A stretch of 64,000 bases of DNA, taken from Mytilisepta virgata. Lineage: Eukaryota; Mollusca; Bivalvia; Mytilida; Mytilidae. Below, piece after piece: positions 37,238-48,900 of the stretch (positions are counted from its first letter, which is position 1; every line of letters starts with the position of its first letter). The notes below the pieces were generated by a model that was not told where the DNA came from, did not search any database, and saw only the letters and a program-made list of their open reading frames with translations. The DNA lies in the NCBI GenBank assembly GCA_028015205.1, contig CM051514.1, positions 24,320,150 to 24,384,149 on the forward strand. The letters are read 5' to 3'. Position numbers and translations under genes: made by a program.

Positions 37238-40200
37238 ATAGAAAATGTATTTTTTTACAAAGATTTGGCTTCTCGTTCGTATATTAATGCACAAACGGGA
37301 ATTATTTATACATAAAATTGGCGTATCATGTCTGAATTTGTTGCTCTGACATTTTTTACCAGACAAAATCAAAGTATAAGACAAAAACTTTAATCATCTG
37401 TACCATACACGCTATAAGACGTTGGGTAACGTTAAAATGACGTTATTTTTACCAGAAATCGACGTCTAGGATATTGCAATGCAAACCGATTTAATTGGTT
37501 TCATTTTAATACATCTACAAAACGTGACGTACAAACATTAAAAGATTGACAAGATGTTTAAAGTTTACTAAATTACTCTATTTGGTAGCCGATTTACAAG
37601 TTATTCGACTGATTAAATGTACATTTTAAACATTTGAGATAAAACATTTCACTAGACTGAGACTTTGCTGAATGAAGACGCCACCACAAACAAAGAAAAA
37701 CAAAAAACAAAAAAAAACCCAAAAAAAGAAAGCCAATGTAAACAATCTTACTGTAAATCAGAATACACCTAATACACCATTAGCGGATCAGTGGAACAAA
37801 ACTCAAAATATATTGTATGGTAATGCAGGCAATGCACATTATTGAACCGCTCGTGGGCAGATTCCGCAAATTTCAATGCAGAGATGAAATATAATTTCAA
37901 ATGTCAGATAAGTAACATTCTAATTTATTTTTAATTAATAATTTATCTTTTATGGTATTTATATACTGTAAACATTTGACATATTATATAATAATTTTGC
38001 TCATATGAACTATATTTACTATGTTTTGACAAGGTAAATGCTGATAGGGCTGTCCGCCATCTTGAATAATCGTAAAAAATGAACACATTTCAACCCTAGT
38101 TTGAGGCAAGATAAATGGGACCTGAACTGAATTGGTCTTCATAATTATATTCTATCATATATTACCTTTATTTTGTATAGTTGGAAAGTTTTATATATGG
38201 AGAAGAAATTATCGAAATTATTTTTCGAAAATGAGTCCTATTGCCAAAAAAAGGTGTTAAATACGAAAAAATCAAATGCGATTTGAAGCAAAATATTTTT
38301 TGCCCTGGACTGATTTAAAGTAATATCTAAAACGACGTAGAAATAAGCAATACATTGAGTGGTTGGGTGGTGTCAAACACACGATAACAAAGAAGTTATG
38401 ACCATTTATTTAACACGTCCCACTGATTGGTATTGACAAGAATTTAAATCATTGGTATTGATAAATCGATAGCCATTACTTGACACCTATGTACTACCAG
38501 AGGTCACGTGATGACCGCGATTGCTGGATATGATTACACATAACCGGAATGGCTAGTAACATTACTCAGCACATATACCATTGAATATAATATACAGTAG
38601 AATTGCATTTGGAAACTTTACTTCTCCTCAGTAAAACCCTAAATAATTACTGACCAACTTCAAAGGCTATTTTCTGTAAAATCTTGCAATGTAAAAAAAT
38701 GTATGTATTCACAAAAATATGTTTTTACGAGAAAATTCAAATAAATCAAGATTTTTGTCGAAGACATGACTTTAAGATGAAGAATAGCAATGAAGTTCGA
38801 TTCTTTTTATGGGGATATTATGTCATAATTCATACACCGTATACTTTCTTTCATGTCGAATATAGACCACTGTAGAAGCATGAAATTTAAAACGCATTTC
38901 ACAATATACATTCCACTAAATATAATTATCATAAATGAATTGTCTTTAAAAATAGATATCAGGGTATTTAAACAATTATGTTATTATTTCTCCAAAGCAT
39001 TTATTCAGTTCAGCAAAGATTACGTTTGTATCGTTGCCTGGCGTCACGTGTAAATATGTCATGCTTACGAGTTATTGAAATTGAAAACAATATCTATACT
39101 GAAACCGTGTGTGTTTAATTTTATTGATTGATCGATGTGGGTCATTGAATATAACGGTATTGAATTCAATAATTTGAAATATCTGTAGGGTTGAAGTTCG
39201 AACTAAAAACTGACCTTTACTATTACTGCTTAAGTACATATGAACGAAAATCAATGGGAACATATATTTAATATCGTGATTACTGCTATAATTTCAGGTA
39301 GGAGACGTTTTATAAATAGTTATTGTTTTTGGATGGAAAAACGTAACTGTGTTAATTAGGATTAAAGGAATTACTTTTTTTTTCTGTGTTTGTACAATTT
39401 AAGAACGTCATTATTAAAGTACATTGCAACGAACTGAGTCTCTCACATTTTCTATATTTTTCGCAATCTATAGCAATAGAGATTTGTAAAAATTCGGTAA
39501 ACGTGTTCTCCAAAACTACCGGTAACTTTTACCAATTTTTGTTTCATCTGATACCCTCCAAATTTTGTTGTATAGAGTATAAAATTCAACGTTCCAACAG
39601 TTTACAGTTCGAACCACACATTATTTTAAAGGGTAACTACAGGTACTTTACTGGTGCAATGCATAATGCTACAATTTTTACGAAGTATCAAGAATTTCAA
39701 TGTTTCGGTTGGTCAATAACGACAGAATGGTTTTTAAAACAAATAGCTTCATTAGCTTTGCTGGTAGATGTAACGGCGTAAATGTGCGACAGGGAATACT
39801 ATTTATGCACACTGGATTTGTAAAAAATAATCACTTATTTTTACAAAATGTTCTACGACTATTTGATTTTATAATATTTTCAGTCTTGCACTTTTGATGA
39901 CATTTTTTACCATTTTTTAGCCTTTAAGTACATTTATTTCATTAATACCTATTTTTTGGTTCTGAAAGCAAAAATGCTAATTTAGATATATTTCCCTCAC
40001 ATACCATGATTTTAATTGGTCTACAAATAGTTAAACATTGTTGATATTAATGCAATACAAAATGCTAACTTAATACGAATGAATTACAATTTATTTCGTA
40101 CTACTGATTTAAAAGTGAAAACATAAGTTTTGCGATCTCTATTAACATTCATCGCTATACCTTCTAGATACCTCTTTTATGCTATAATAAGGCATACTTG

Positions 40201-40640
40201 TGGAATACCGTCCAATCGTCATATAAAGATTTAAAAACTAAGGCCATACTTCAACTAGTTTGAAAATGAGTAACTCACGAAATACAATGAAAATGTACCT
40301 GCGAATTGTTTAGAGATAGACCGAATTCACTGAACGTTTCTTACCTACAGCACAATGGACTATTCGAAAGGTTAGTAAAGGTCATACAATTTCTCCCTAT
40401 GTTTACAATGCACAAAGTTAAAAAGTTAGGAAAAAACTTAAATGGGAAAGCCTTATTGTTCATACTTAAAAATATAGTTGCCGGTAAATTCCTTTTTCAG
40501 AATTTTTTCAATAATTTTACTCATTAAGCATTCAAACACTTGCTATGTACCGAAAACTGAGAGACTCACTCCGGTTCAACGTACCTTAGTTGCCGTAAGA
40601 TCGTAAAGAACAGCTAAATTGTGGCTAGAAGTAATGGGAA

Positions 40641-41410
40641 TGAAAGATGTTCAACATTGTCCTAATATTTTATATTTTACCATTTTGTAAACAAAAACAA
40701 AAAATGAAAGGGTTTTTATTATAAAATCAGAAATACAAAAGTATAACATTTTTATCGTTTTTTTAAGAATAAAAACGTTTAGAAGTAAATTTCACTATCA
40801 TAAATCTATGAGGAGCCAACGAGCGCTTCACTGCTGGTTAAAAACGGTATTTTGTGTCGTGATATCCAATATGTATAAAACGAAAGCGGAATAGGAAGTA
40901 TTCATAACTGAGACAGTATATATCAAACGAAGAACAACTGTACACACGGATTATAAATATTTGTTGTTTTTGGAATGAAAAAAATGTTAACTGTGTTAAT
41001 TCGGATTGAAGGAATTACATTTTTCCTTCTGTGTTTGTACAATTTAAGAACGTAATTAATTATCACTAGTTGAGGTAAAATCGAAAAGGACAGCTAAAAG
41101 CTTAAAGTGTTTATGGAGCCTTAATTGGAAATGAAAGATGTTCAACATTGTTCTTATATTTTTGTTATATTTACCATTTTATAAAATCGGAAAATAGAAA
41201 TGTATAAATTTTTATCGTACTTTTAATAATAAAAACGTTTAGAAGTAAATTTCACTATCATAGATCTATGAGGAGCCAGCGTGCGCTTCACCGCTGGTTA
41301 GAAACAGTATTTTTGTCGTGATGTCCAATATGTATAAAAAGAAAGCGGAATAGGAAGTATATATCAAACTAAACACTAGCAAACAAAAATTGACAAGGCT
41401 TATTTAGGTT
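40641..41410 (+). repeat. ~490-bp local tandem duplication
   Basis: TGAAAGATGTTCAACATTGT occurs at 40641 and 41132, and AAACGTTTAGAAGTAAATTT with TCTATGAGGAGCC follows in both. The first half of the window has this block once, from 7303. Confidence 0.75.
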
Positions 41411-41629
41411 TTCAGATTATTTTGTTTTATTGATATTGTTTACTTTCGTTTACTTCTGAGGTGAATGCATTTTTGCACTTGTAAAAAATAGAGCAGTCTA
41501 TAATATTCTAGGAAACCGGGTCTCAATTTAGAATATCTTCCAAATACTTTGCATGAGCATCCCGTTTGTAAGTCTGAGATTCCTAATTGCAGGGGAAAAA
41601 TATTTGACGTCAAGGGAATCTTAAAATAT

Positions 41630-41873
41630 TATACAGTTATTTAACAGTATTGAGGGATATAGCCATTATATTTTTTATCGGGACATTGACTCTTTTCCCG
41701 ACGCGTAGCGGAAGGAAATAGTCAATGTGTCGAGAGACAAATAAAATGGCTACATCCCGAAATTACTGTTAAATAACTGCAACGAAACACTTTACCGGTC
41801 AATACTTTCCAGTACTTATCACCGGTCACTATTTTATGATTATGACATTGAATAAATAGTCAGTGTCTCGGGA

Positions 41874-41906
<33 letters not shown>

Positions 41907-41943
41907 GGCTTTATCCCTCAATACTGTTAAATAACTGTATAAT
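41630..41943. mobile_element. Composite hairpin element with CAGTTATTTAACAGTA ends
   Basis: The left end TACAGTTATTTAACAGTATT is inverted at 41920-41940 (AATACTGTTAAATAACTGTA) and again internally at 41763-41779. One ~150-bp hairpin unit (41631-41781) is followed by a second right arm that has an expanded A run (41874-41905). The matching position near 7900 lacks it. Confidence 0.82.
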
Positions 41944-42823
41944 ATTTTTTAAAAATCTATATTGTACATTTTTGTTTGGTGTAAGGTAAATTAAGTATAA
42001 TAGAGGGTGGATACTTACTGATCGTGTGGTAGATTACAGATACTGTTAGAATAACACATTTAATGATATCAAAAAACGGTAATGGGTCCATTATTCGTTA
42101 CAATACATCATCTTTTTTTTTTGTTTCAATACACAAACAACCGAATAATCTAAATAATAGTAATTTTTTAAAAAAAATTTTTGCTCTCCTTTTGAATAAA
42201 TTCAGCTATTCTTCAGACTTAAAAACATTTTTTAAGATAAGGCCTTTAAAGTATAGTATGTTTTACATACCAGAAATTCAGGATAGATAAGGCCTGTATT
42301 CAGTGTCTGTAACAAAGGGACTGATGATTTAACCTTTCATAGCCACCATTAGCCTATCACAAGCAACAAAGATTACAAATACACCAAAATGAAAAAAAAA
42401 ATCCACAATTAAATTATGAACACGACTAAGATATCAAATTCAAGTTCGATCTTACTTTAAGTAATCCCCTTTCAACAAAAGATTTTAAATGGCTATTATA
42501 TTATGTTTGCCCGGGATTATTACCAACATAGGTTTCGAATATGTGATCAAAATATCTTGTTGCCTAAACAGTATGTCTGTGGGTGTGAAACATTTAAAAA
42601 AATAAACTGTTTATGACATTTTTCTATCAAAACGTAAATTATATAGGCGAAGAATAATGTACAGAGGTGATGATAATAAATTGTAACTAAGCTAACAATA
42701 CCCATAGTTCATAGCAGTATCAACGGAATAATTTTTAATTCCAGTTTTGGTGCACAAAATGTACCCATTTCGACGATTTACGACTTATCAGTTGTAATCA
42801 AGTTCTAAAATGTTAAAATCTGA

Positions 42824-42891
42824 AACAAAAAAAAACAAAAAAACAAAACAAAAAAAAAACAAAACAAAACAAAACAAAAACAAAACAAACA
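42824..42891 (+). repeat. (AAAAC)n microsatellite
   Basis: An imperfect AAAAC/AAAAAC repeat. The matching site in the first half (9103-9120) has only a short A run. Confidence 0.95.
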
Positions 42892-43869
42892 TTGTTGACG
42901 GCAAATACCAACATGATCAAAAGGGTATCTAAGGACGGATCGTTGCACAACATAGATGCTCCATAGTTTTACGAATTCAACTGTTTTCTAATGATAAATT
43001 TAATGTATCAATTCAAGGTTAAAAACCGAAAAAAACCCAATACGCTGAGCAAAGTGTTGTATATAAATTTTGTACAAGTAATCACAATAAGTTACAAAAT
43101 TTTAATAGTAAATATTCTGATGTGGATACTTCGTTGTTTTACAAATCATCAGCTGTGCTTTAGCCCAAAAAATATTGAAAGGCGAAACTCTAAGCCGAAG
43201 TGTTGAAGAGAGATTAATATGCAAGCCAAAGTGAGCAAGGGGTACATAAGAATACAAGTCCAAATCAAGCCATAATCAACAAAAATTTAATACGAAACTA
43301 GATAATAAACTGACGATAAAAGAGTACGCATAATTTATTTATTCATTTATAAATTAATCCTGGCGATTTATAGTTTCAATTCAATTCACTTTAAACTTTA
43401 TTGCTGACATAAAACCCAGTGTGTTATAGCAATACAAATTTATGACTTCTCAAATAAAAAGACAATTACTTGATACGAAAACAATTTTCAGCCCTCCTTC
43501 CTAAGTTCTAATGACTGAAATATAAAAAAACCCACTGTTATTATAACATCGGGTGTTGATGGATTTAAAATTAGTTTTCATCTGTATCGATGATGTTAAA
43601 AGTGAGATTTTTCTCGAAATATTTTAGAAAAGGTTTACTCAGTTCTAAATTTACCTAAGACTTACAATTAAAAAAAAAAGACTTTCATCCTCAGCATGGT
43701 GATAAAGACTATACAGAAGAGAAGAACCAGTGTAAAAAATTGGTTATACATTCTCAGTGATAATTTATTGTTTTGATGATGGAATTTCTTTTCTGGTGGT
43801 ATTACATTTGTTATATTTCGAAATTTCAAAATGTATCTATAACATGGTCCGGGTATAAAGCGGCCAAAC

Positions 43870-44150
43870 AGTTTAAATTTTGATCTGAAAATTGAAAAAT
43901 TAGATTTGCCCTTTGCTTTTTCATTTTTAATTTTTCAATTATAATTTGAAAATTGAAAAATGAAATTTGCAACTTGCTTTTTTACTTTTCATTTTTCAAT
44001 TTTGATTTGAAAATTGAAAAACGAAATTTGCAACTTGCTTTTTCATTTTTCATTTTTCAATTTTTGATTCAAAAATAAAAAAATAAGTTTACCACTTGCT
44101 TTTTCAATTTTCATTTTCAATTTTGATTTGAAATTTGAAAAATTAAAGTT
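43870..44150. repeat. 61-bp tandem repeat, each unit near-palindromic
   Basis: GAAAATTGAAAAA or its variant recurs at 43887, 43948, 44009, 44070 and 44130. Each unit contains TTTTTCAATT...AATTGAAAAA facing arms and TTGCAACTTGCTTTT. Absent from the first copy near 11535. Confidence 0.82.
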
Positions 44151-44429
44151 GAAATTAACATGTACGATTTTGAAATTTATAATTTACAAAATGGGAAATA
44201 TAACACATTTGACTGAAAAGGTTCCTAAGAATATGGAGGTATTCATTTCCTCATCCTTTAATCTGTTTTTAAAGTGTATGTAAAATACCAAATTTAGGAT
44301 AATGCTTCCTCATAAAAATTCATGACAAAAAAAGTTTGAAAGCAAAATATCATTAGAAAAAAAACGGAATTTGGAATTTGCTCCTTAGGTATATTTGTTC
44401 TCTTTGGACCTATGTTAAACTCAAACATA

Positions 44430-44665
44430 CTAATACTAAGATTCGAGTAGTTTCAACATATCATTAACAGTTCCGAAGTTTAGTGTGGCGTCCATTTCGC
44501 TGAACTAGTATGCATTATTGTTTAGGGACCAGCTGAAGTCCGCCTCCGGGTGCGAGATTTTCTCGCTGCGTTGAAGACCCTTTTTTTTATAGCTTTGAGC
44601 TGTTTTCTGCTTTTTGTCTCTTTTACAAATTCCCAGTTAATTTCCATTCTCTATTCTATCATAAT
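44430..44665 (+). mobile_element. Mussel-type interspersed repeat 3' end, duplicate of 11840-12050
   Basis: It contains GCGTCCATTTCGCTGAACTA, CTCGCTGCGTTGAAGACCC and TCCATTCTCTATTCTATC, at the same relative position as the first copy. Confidence 0.65.
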
Positions 44666-44823
44666 TTGATGAATATAATAAACCTTTATCAGATACTTGA
44701 ATGAAAAAAAAACACTGTGAGCAGTAAAACCAAACATTCCAAAATTTAAGATTAATAAACTTTGCCCGAGAGAGTAGAAAATTTGGTTTATAAGAATATT
44801 ATAAGGCTTCTCAAACTTATGTG

Positions 44824-45362
44824 CAATTTATAGTGTCAGTTTAGAAAATGGTTTTGATAATATGCTTGGATTGCACAGACATCGAATTAAGTAGAGCTTT
44901 TCGAGAATATCTTGTACTGCTTTGATTAAAATCTCATTTGAAAAGACAAAAAATCTGCTCGCTATTCTTATCCGGAAAGCTTAAATTATGATCCTGTGGG
45001 AACTAAAGTAACTATGTTTGAATATTTGAAAATCTCCATTTAATGAAAAAAAAGAAGACATATACGCATACTTAAACGTACCCTAAAATCATATCAATTT
45101 ATAGTGTCAGTTTAGAAAATGTTTTTGATAATATGCTTGGATTGCGCAGACATCGAATCAAGTAGAGCTTTTCAAGAATATCTTGTACTGCTTTGATTAA
45201 AATCTCATTTGAAAAGACAAAAAATCTGCTCGCTATTCTTATCCGGAAAGCTTAAATTATGATCCTGTGGGAACTAAAGTAACTATGTTTGAAAATTTGA
45301 AAATCTCCATTTAATGAAAAAAAAGAAGACATATACGCATACTTAAACGTACCCTAAAATCA
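44824..45362 (+). repeat. 271-bp direct duplication upstream of calpain C
   Basis: The block starting CAATTTATAGTGTCAGTTTA at 44824 is repeated from 45095, through CCCTAAAATCATATCA. Copy B has it once (12190-12460). It ends about 345 bases before the calpain C start codon. Confidence 0.9.
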
Positions 45363-45564
45363 TATCACTAAATACTTTTGTTGAGGTTCTTTGAGACTAA
45401 AGCTATCATCAGCAGTTAAATTCAGATTCCAATAAAGTAGGGGCATGTTCCCAGACTTTTGTTCACTTCTTTGGCCATTTTCAAACAGCCGTGTAACGCC
45501 TTTCAAAAACCTATAGCTTGATATTATATGTGTCATCCTAAGATCTGATTTTCATAGCTACCAA

Positions 45565-45706
45565 ATACGTTACTAGAAATACACTACAAAACTATCTAAA
45601 CATAGCTTTGGTATAGTTTTAAAATCATTAGAGGTTTGTAAAAACTTATTAAGATCCTGAGGTATAATATTAATTATTTGCTTCGTTGTAAAGGACACAA
45701 AATATA
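45565..45706 (+). promoter_or_regulatory. Presumed 5' flank / leader of calpain C
   Basis: Nearly identical to the 12640-12785 flank of copy B, including GAGGTATAATATTAATT before the start codon. No firm core promoter element can be assigned. Confidence 0.3.
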
Positions 45707-45958
45707 ATGGGATGTGCAGCGTCGTCCGATTCAGGAAATGAATCCCTAGGTTATCATTGGCAAACTGTGAGAGAAGACAATAACACACGAACTACACAAC
45801 ACACTACTATTCAGCATCACACACGAACTACACAACAAATTACTATTCAGCATCAAACACAACAAAAACAACAGCAACAACTATCTGTACCACAACAGAC
45901 ACAACAACAGCCACAACAACACAAGCCAGCGCCAAATGAGGGACCACCACCATATGAA
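45707..45958 (+). CDS. Calpain C exon 1: acylation signal, Q-rich linker, PPPYE
   Basis: 84 codons against 80 in copy [11 protein letters not shown] is identical; the Gln/His/Thr-rich part differs by gain and loss of CAACAACAG-type codons and an extra [12 protein letters not shown] repeat. It ends NEGPPPYE before GTAAGT. Confidence 0.87.
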
Positions 45959-48900
45959 GTAAGTAATTAATAAAATAAGTTATTGTGACCATGATCAAAT
46001 TAAAATGTTGTGTACAAGTACAAAATGATGCATTTGGAAAGTTTATGAACCCCTAATATTGAAATTTACATTGTTTGTATACACAAAACGCAGTTTTCAG
46101 GCGTCGTGTGATAGTTAAAGATCAACAGTCATGGAAAGTTTTTGGAACGACATGGAAAACCACAAATGTACTGTTACCTTATAACACTTTTTACTCGTTA
46201 CTTATTCTACTATTATACAAAATCGTATCCCACACACCTTCATTTTAAATTATTCTTATGAGAGAACGTTTTTACTTTCTGCTTCCTATTAATGGAAGGT
46301 TGAGTGTCATCATCTCGAGTATCGTTCAAACTACTTAGTGCCTTTTTTAAATTGCAAGTCATTTTTCGATACTATCCAAATTTTTTTAAACAGGAAAGCA
46401 AATATTATTTCTCTGACTTTCGTTTCCAATAGTCGTATTTAGGTAATTGAGGTATGGTCTTTTTAAATGCCTAAAATATTTTATAAGGATGGATTTTCAA
46501 TGTTTTTAGTGTAATTCATTTGTGCGTAAAATACGACTTCTCCCACAAACAAATCTGATGTTGCTGAATATGTGAGTTTTTTCCCCAGAATATGAACAAT
46601 GTTGACGTTTAGGACATACCTTATTGTAAAGAATTGTAATAAACTCCGGAGTTTTTGAATAAAAAATCAGTTGTCGCAGTATGTAGGACACACAATAATT
46701 CTTGAAAACGGAAATCGAGAAGCTTCAGGAGTAAATACAGTGTAATTTGTATCTTAGAATTATTTTGAGATATGAAAAATTTAATTGCGCATTCATACAT
46801 ACATTAATATGGAAGGCCGTTTTTTATATTTATTCTACTTCAGAGATATCTTAATATAATTTAATAGAATATCTTATAAACTAATTAAGATATCTAATTA
46901 ATTAAATAAGACATCTTATTAAACTATTTATAAACATATTTTTTTAATATATAAGATATCTTATTTAGCTATAAAGATATCTTGATTGTTTTGAAAGATA
47001 TCTTGATTGTTTTGAAAGATATCTTGATTGTTTTAAAAAGATATCTTATAAAGTAAATAAAATATTTTATATACTTTTCATGTTCTACCCATTCTTCACA
47101 TGATAGAAACTCGAACAGGGGTATAATGAAAAGAAAAACGGCTAAAGCAGCACTTCAAAAGTTAAAGTTATACTATCGTCACCAGAAACTTGTCAGTGAC
47201 GCAAAGCTTACAGAGTACCAGACTAATTATCTGTTCCATACATCTTCTGTTAAATTTTCTTTCTGCCATTTGACTTTTGAGTTGTGCACTAATGTTTTAA
47301 CCTTGTTATACCACAATTTTATTTAAATTTACTCATAAATGTTTGGCATATTTTTATGTAATTTTTCAATATTTGCATGCCACAGATTGGTTTCTGCAAA
47401 ATTTCTAACAATGCGATAAAGAGCTTTAAATTTCATATTGTTTACAGCAGAAGGAAGTTGTTGTGCCTGTCATTCCAGGTCAACCGAATCGTGCCAGTGA
47501 CAAGAATGGCCCTGTTGCAATCAAAATTCACGATGCCAAAAGCGGAGTTGATTTCTACAACACAGATAATATGATAACGCCCGGGTTTCCTGATTTCAAA
47601 AAAGCAAAATATATTCCAACTGATATCGGAACTTATGAAATGTTTCTTGACTTCCGAACATCAGCAGAAAACTTTCACACTCGCGAAAAACCGGAAATAG
47701 ACGGCGGTTTGTACACGGATTATGATTTTACTGTTGATGTCGCATTTCCAAATAGATCTGATCTGGAATGGAAACGGCCTCAGGTTGGTATAAAAAAAAC
47801 TCGAAGGCAGGAAATATATATTGCATTCTACAGTAACGTACTAAATTCAGTTTTATCAATAAATATCAATCAATATCAGTCATTTGCGACTGGAGACATG
47901 GATTTTGAAACTTCGATAAAGAGGTAAGTTGGTGTTTTCTTACAGTTATATTTTTTCAAATGATTACCGGTACTAATTTCAATTATTTAAAGAAATCTGC
48001 TAGCCAACACCAAGTTATCGGCCGCCGTTTGAAATCCGTGTCGCCAATCCCACATGATCACAGTCCCGTGGAATTGGACCCGGTGAATCAGCATCAACCC
48101 GAAAATGAAGTTAATAATTCAAATGTTGAATATATCACATAAGGTTTGTTAGATGTAAAATTTTGGACTATTTTCAAGAGTTATTAGCTCTCTGATCCTG
48201 TAAGTGAATGCTTTAGTTAGTTGGTTACACTCATTTTCAACGAAAGATTTTTAGCTCCAATTATTCTCAATCATGATGGAGAAAAATATAACTGTAGATA
48301 TATGTACAAACAAAATGGCGAACAAAAAAGTACCTGACATTGCTGTTTATAAATTCAGGAAATATGTGAAGCACCCGTACTATTCTCGGAAGAAACAACT
48401 CGATTTGACATTGGACAAGGAGAAGTTGGAACATGCTGGTTTCTTGCAATGGTTGCAAATATCGCAGACAAACCAAGACTTCTTAGAAGGGTAGGAAATA
48501 TTTTGTACTTTAAGAAATTTTTACTCAGTAGACTGAAAAGAAAAATACTCCATGTATTAAAGTATAAAATCCTTTTTTAAGTACAAAATTCAATTCTAAA
48601 AAACTATTTAAGGGAATATGAAACAGTAGCAGGAAAAGGTACATTTGGGTTTTTCTCAAATATCTTTGCAATAAGTATATGGACCCCAACTGTTTTCGTT
48701 TGCAAAAAGAAGTGCATTACTTCATTATAATTATATTAAAAGTTGAAGAAAAATTAATAGAGGAATTTTTTCTACATGCATCTAAAGTTACCAAATTATT
48801 ATCAATATTCCTTGTTCCCATTTTGTATAATTTCCTAATAAGTTTATCAATCGTTTTCATCAGTTATTTATCTGACAAAAAGTATTCTGAAGATGAAGTT

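Larger units (their letters stand above)
35753..45560. other. Intergenic region between A-prime and calpain C
   Basis: It corresponds to 4142-12640 with insertions and deletions and holds only the repeats listed separately. Open frames at 38684-39053 and 39386-39897 are not kept in the first copy or have no recognisable domain. Confidence 0.6.

Noticed and set aside
39386..39897. 131- and 65-codon forward frames
   Set aside because: No domain recognised, AT-rich codon use, overlapping in different frames, no splice or start context of note.
47784..48142. Read-through of calpain C exon 2 and a following 60-codon frame
   Set aside because: The donor is identical to copy B and exon 3 continues the protease; the extension has no calpain similarity.
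48679..48871. N-terminal 64 codons of the 263-codon frame that includes the reverse transcriptase
   Set aside because: These bases align with intron 3 of calpain B, so they are host intron fused by chance to the element's frame.
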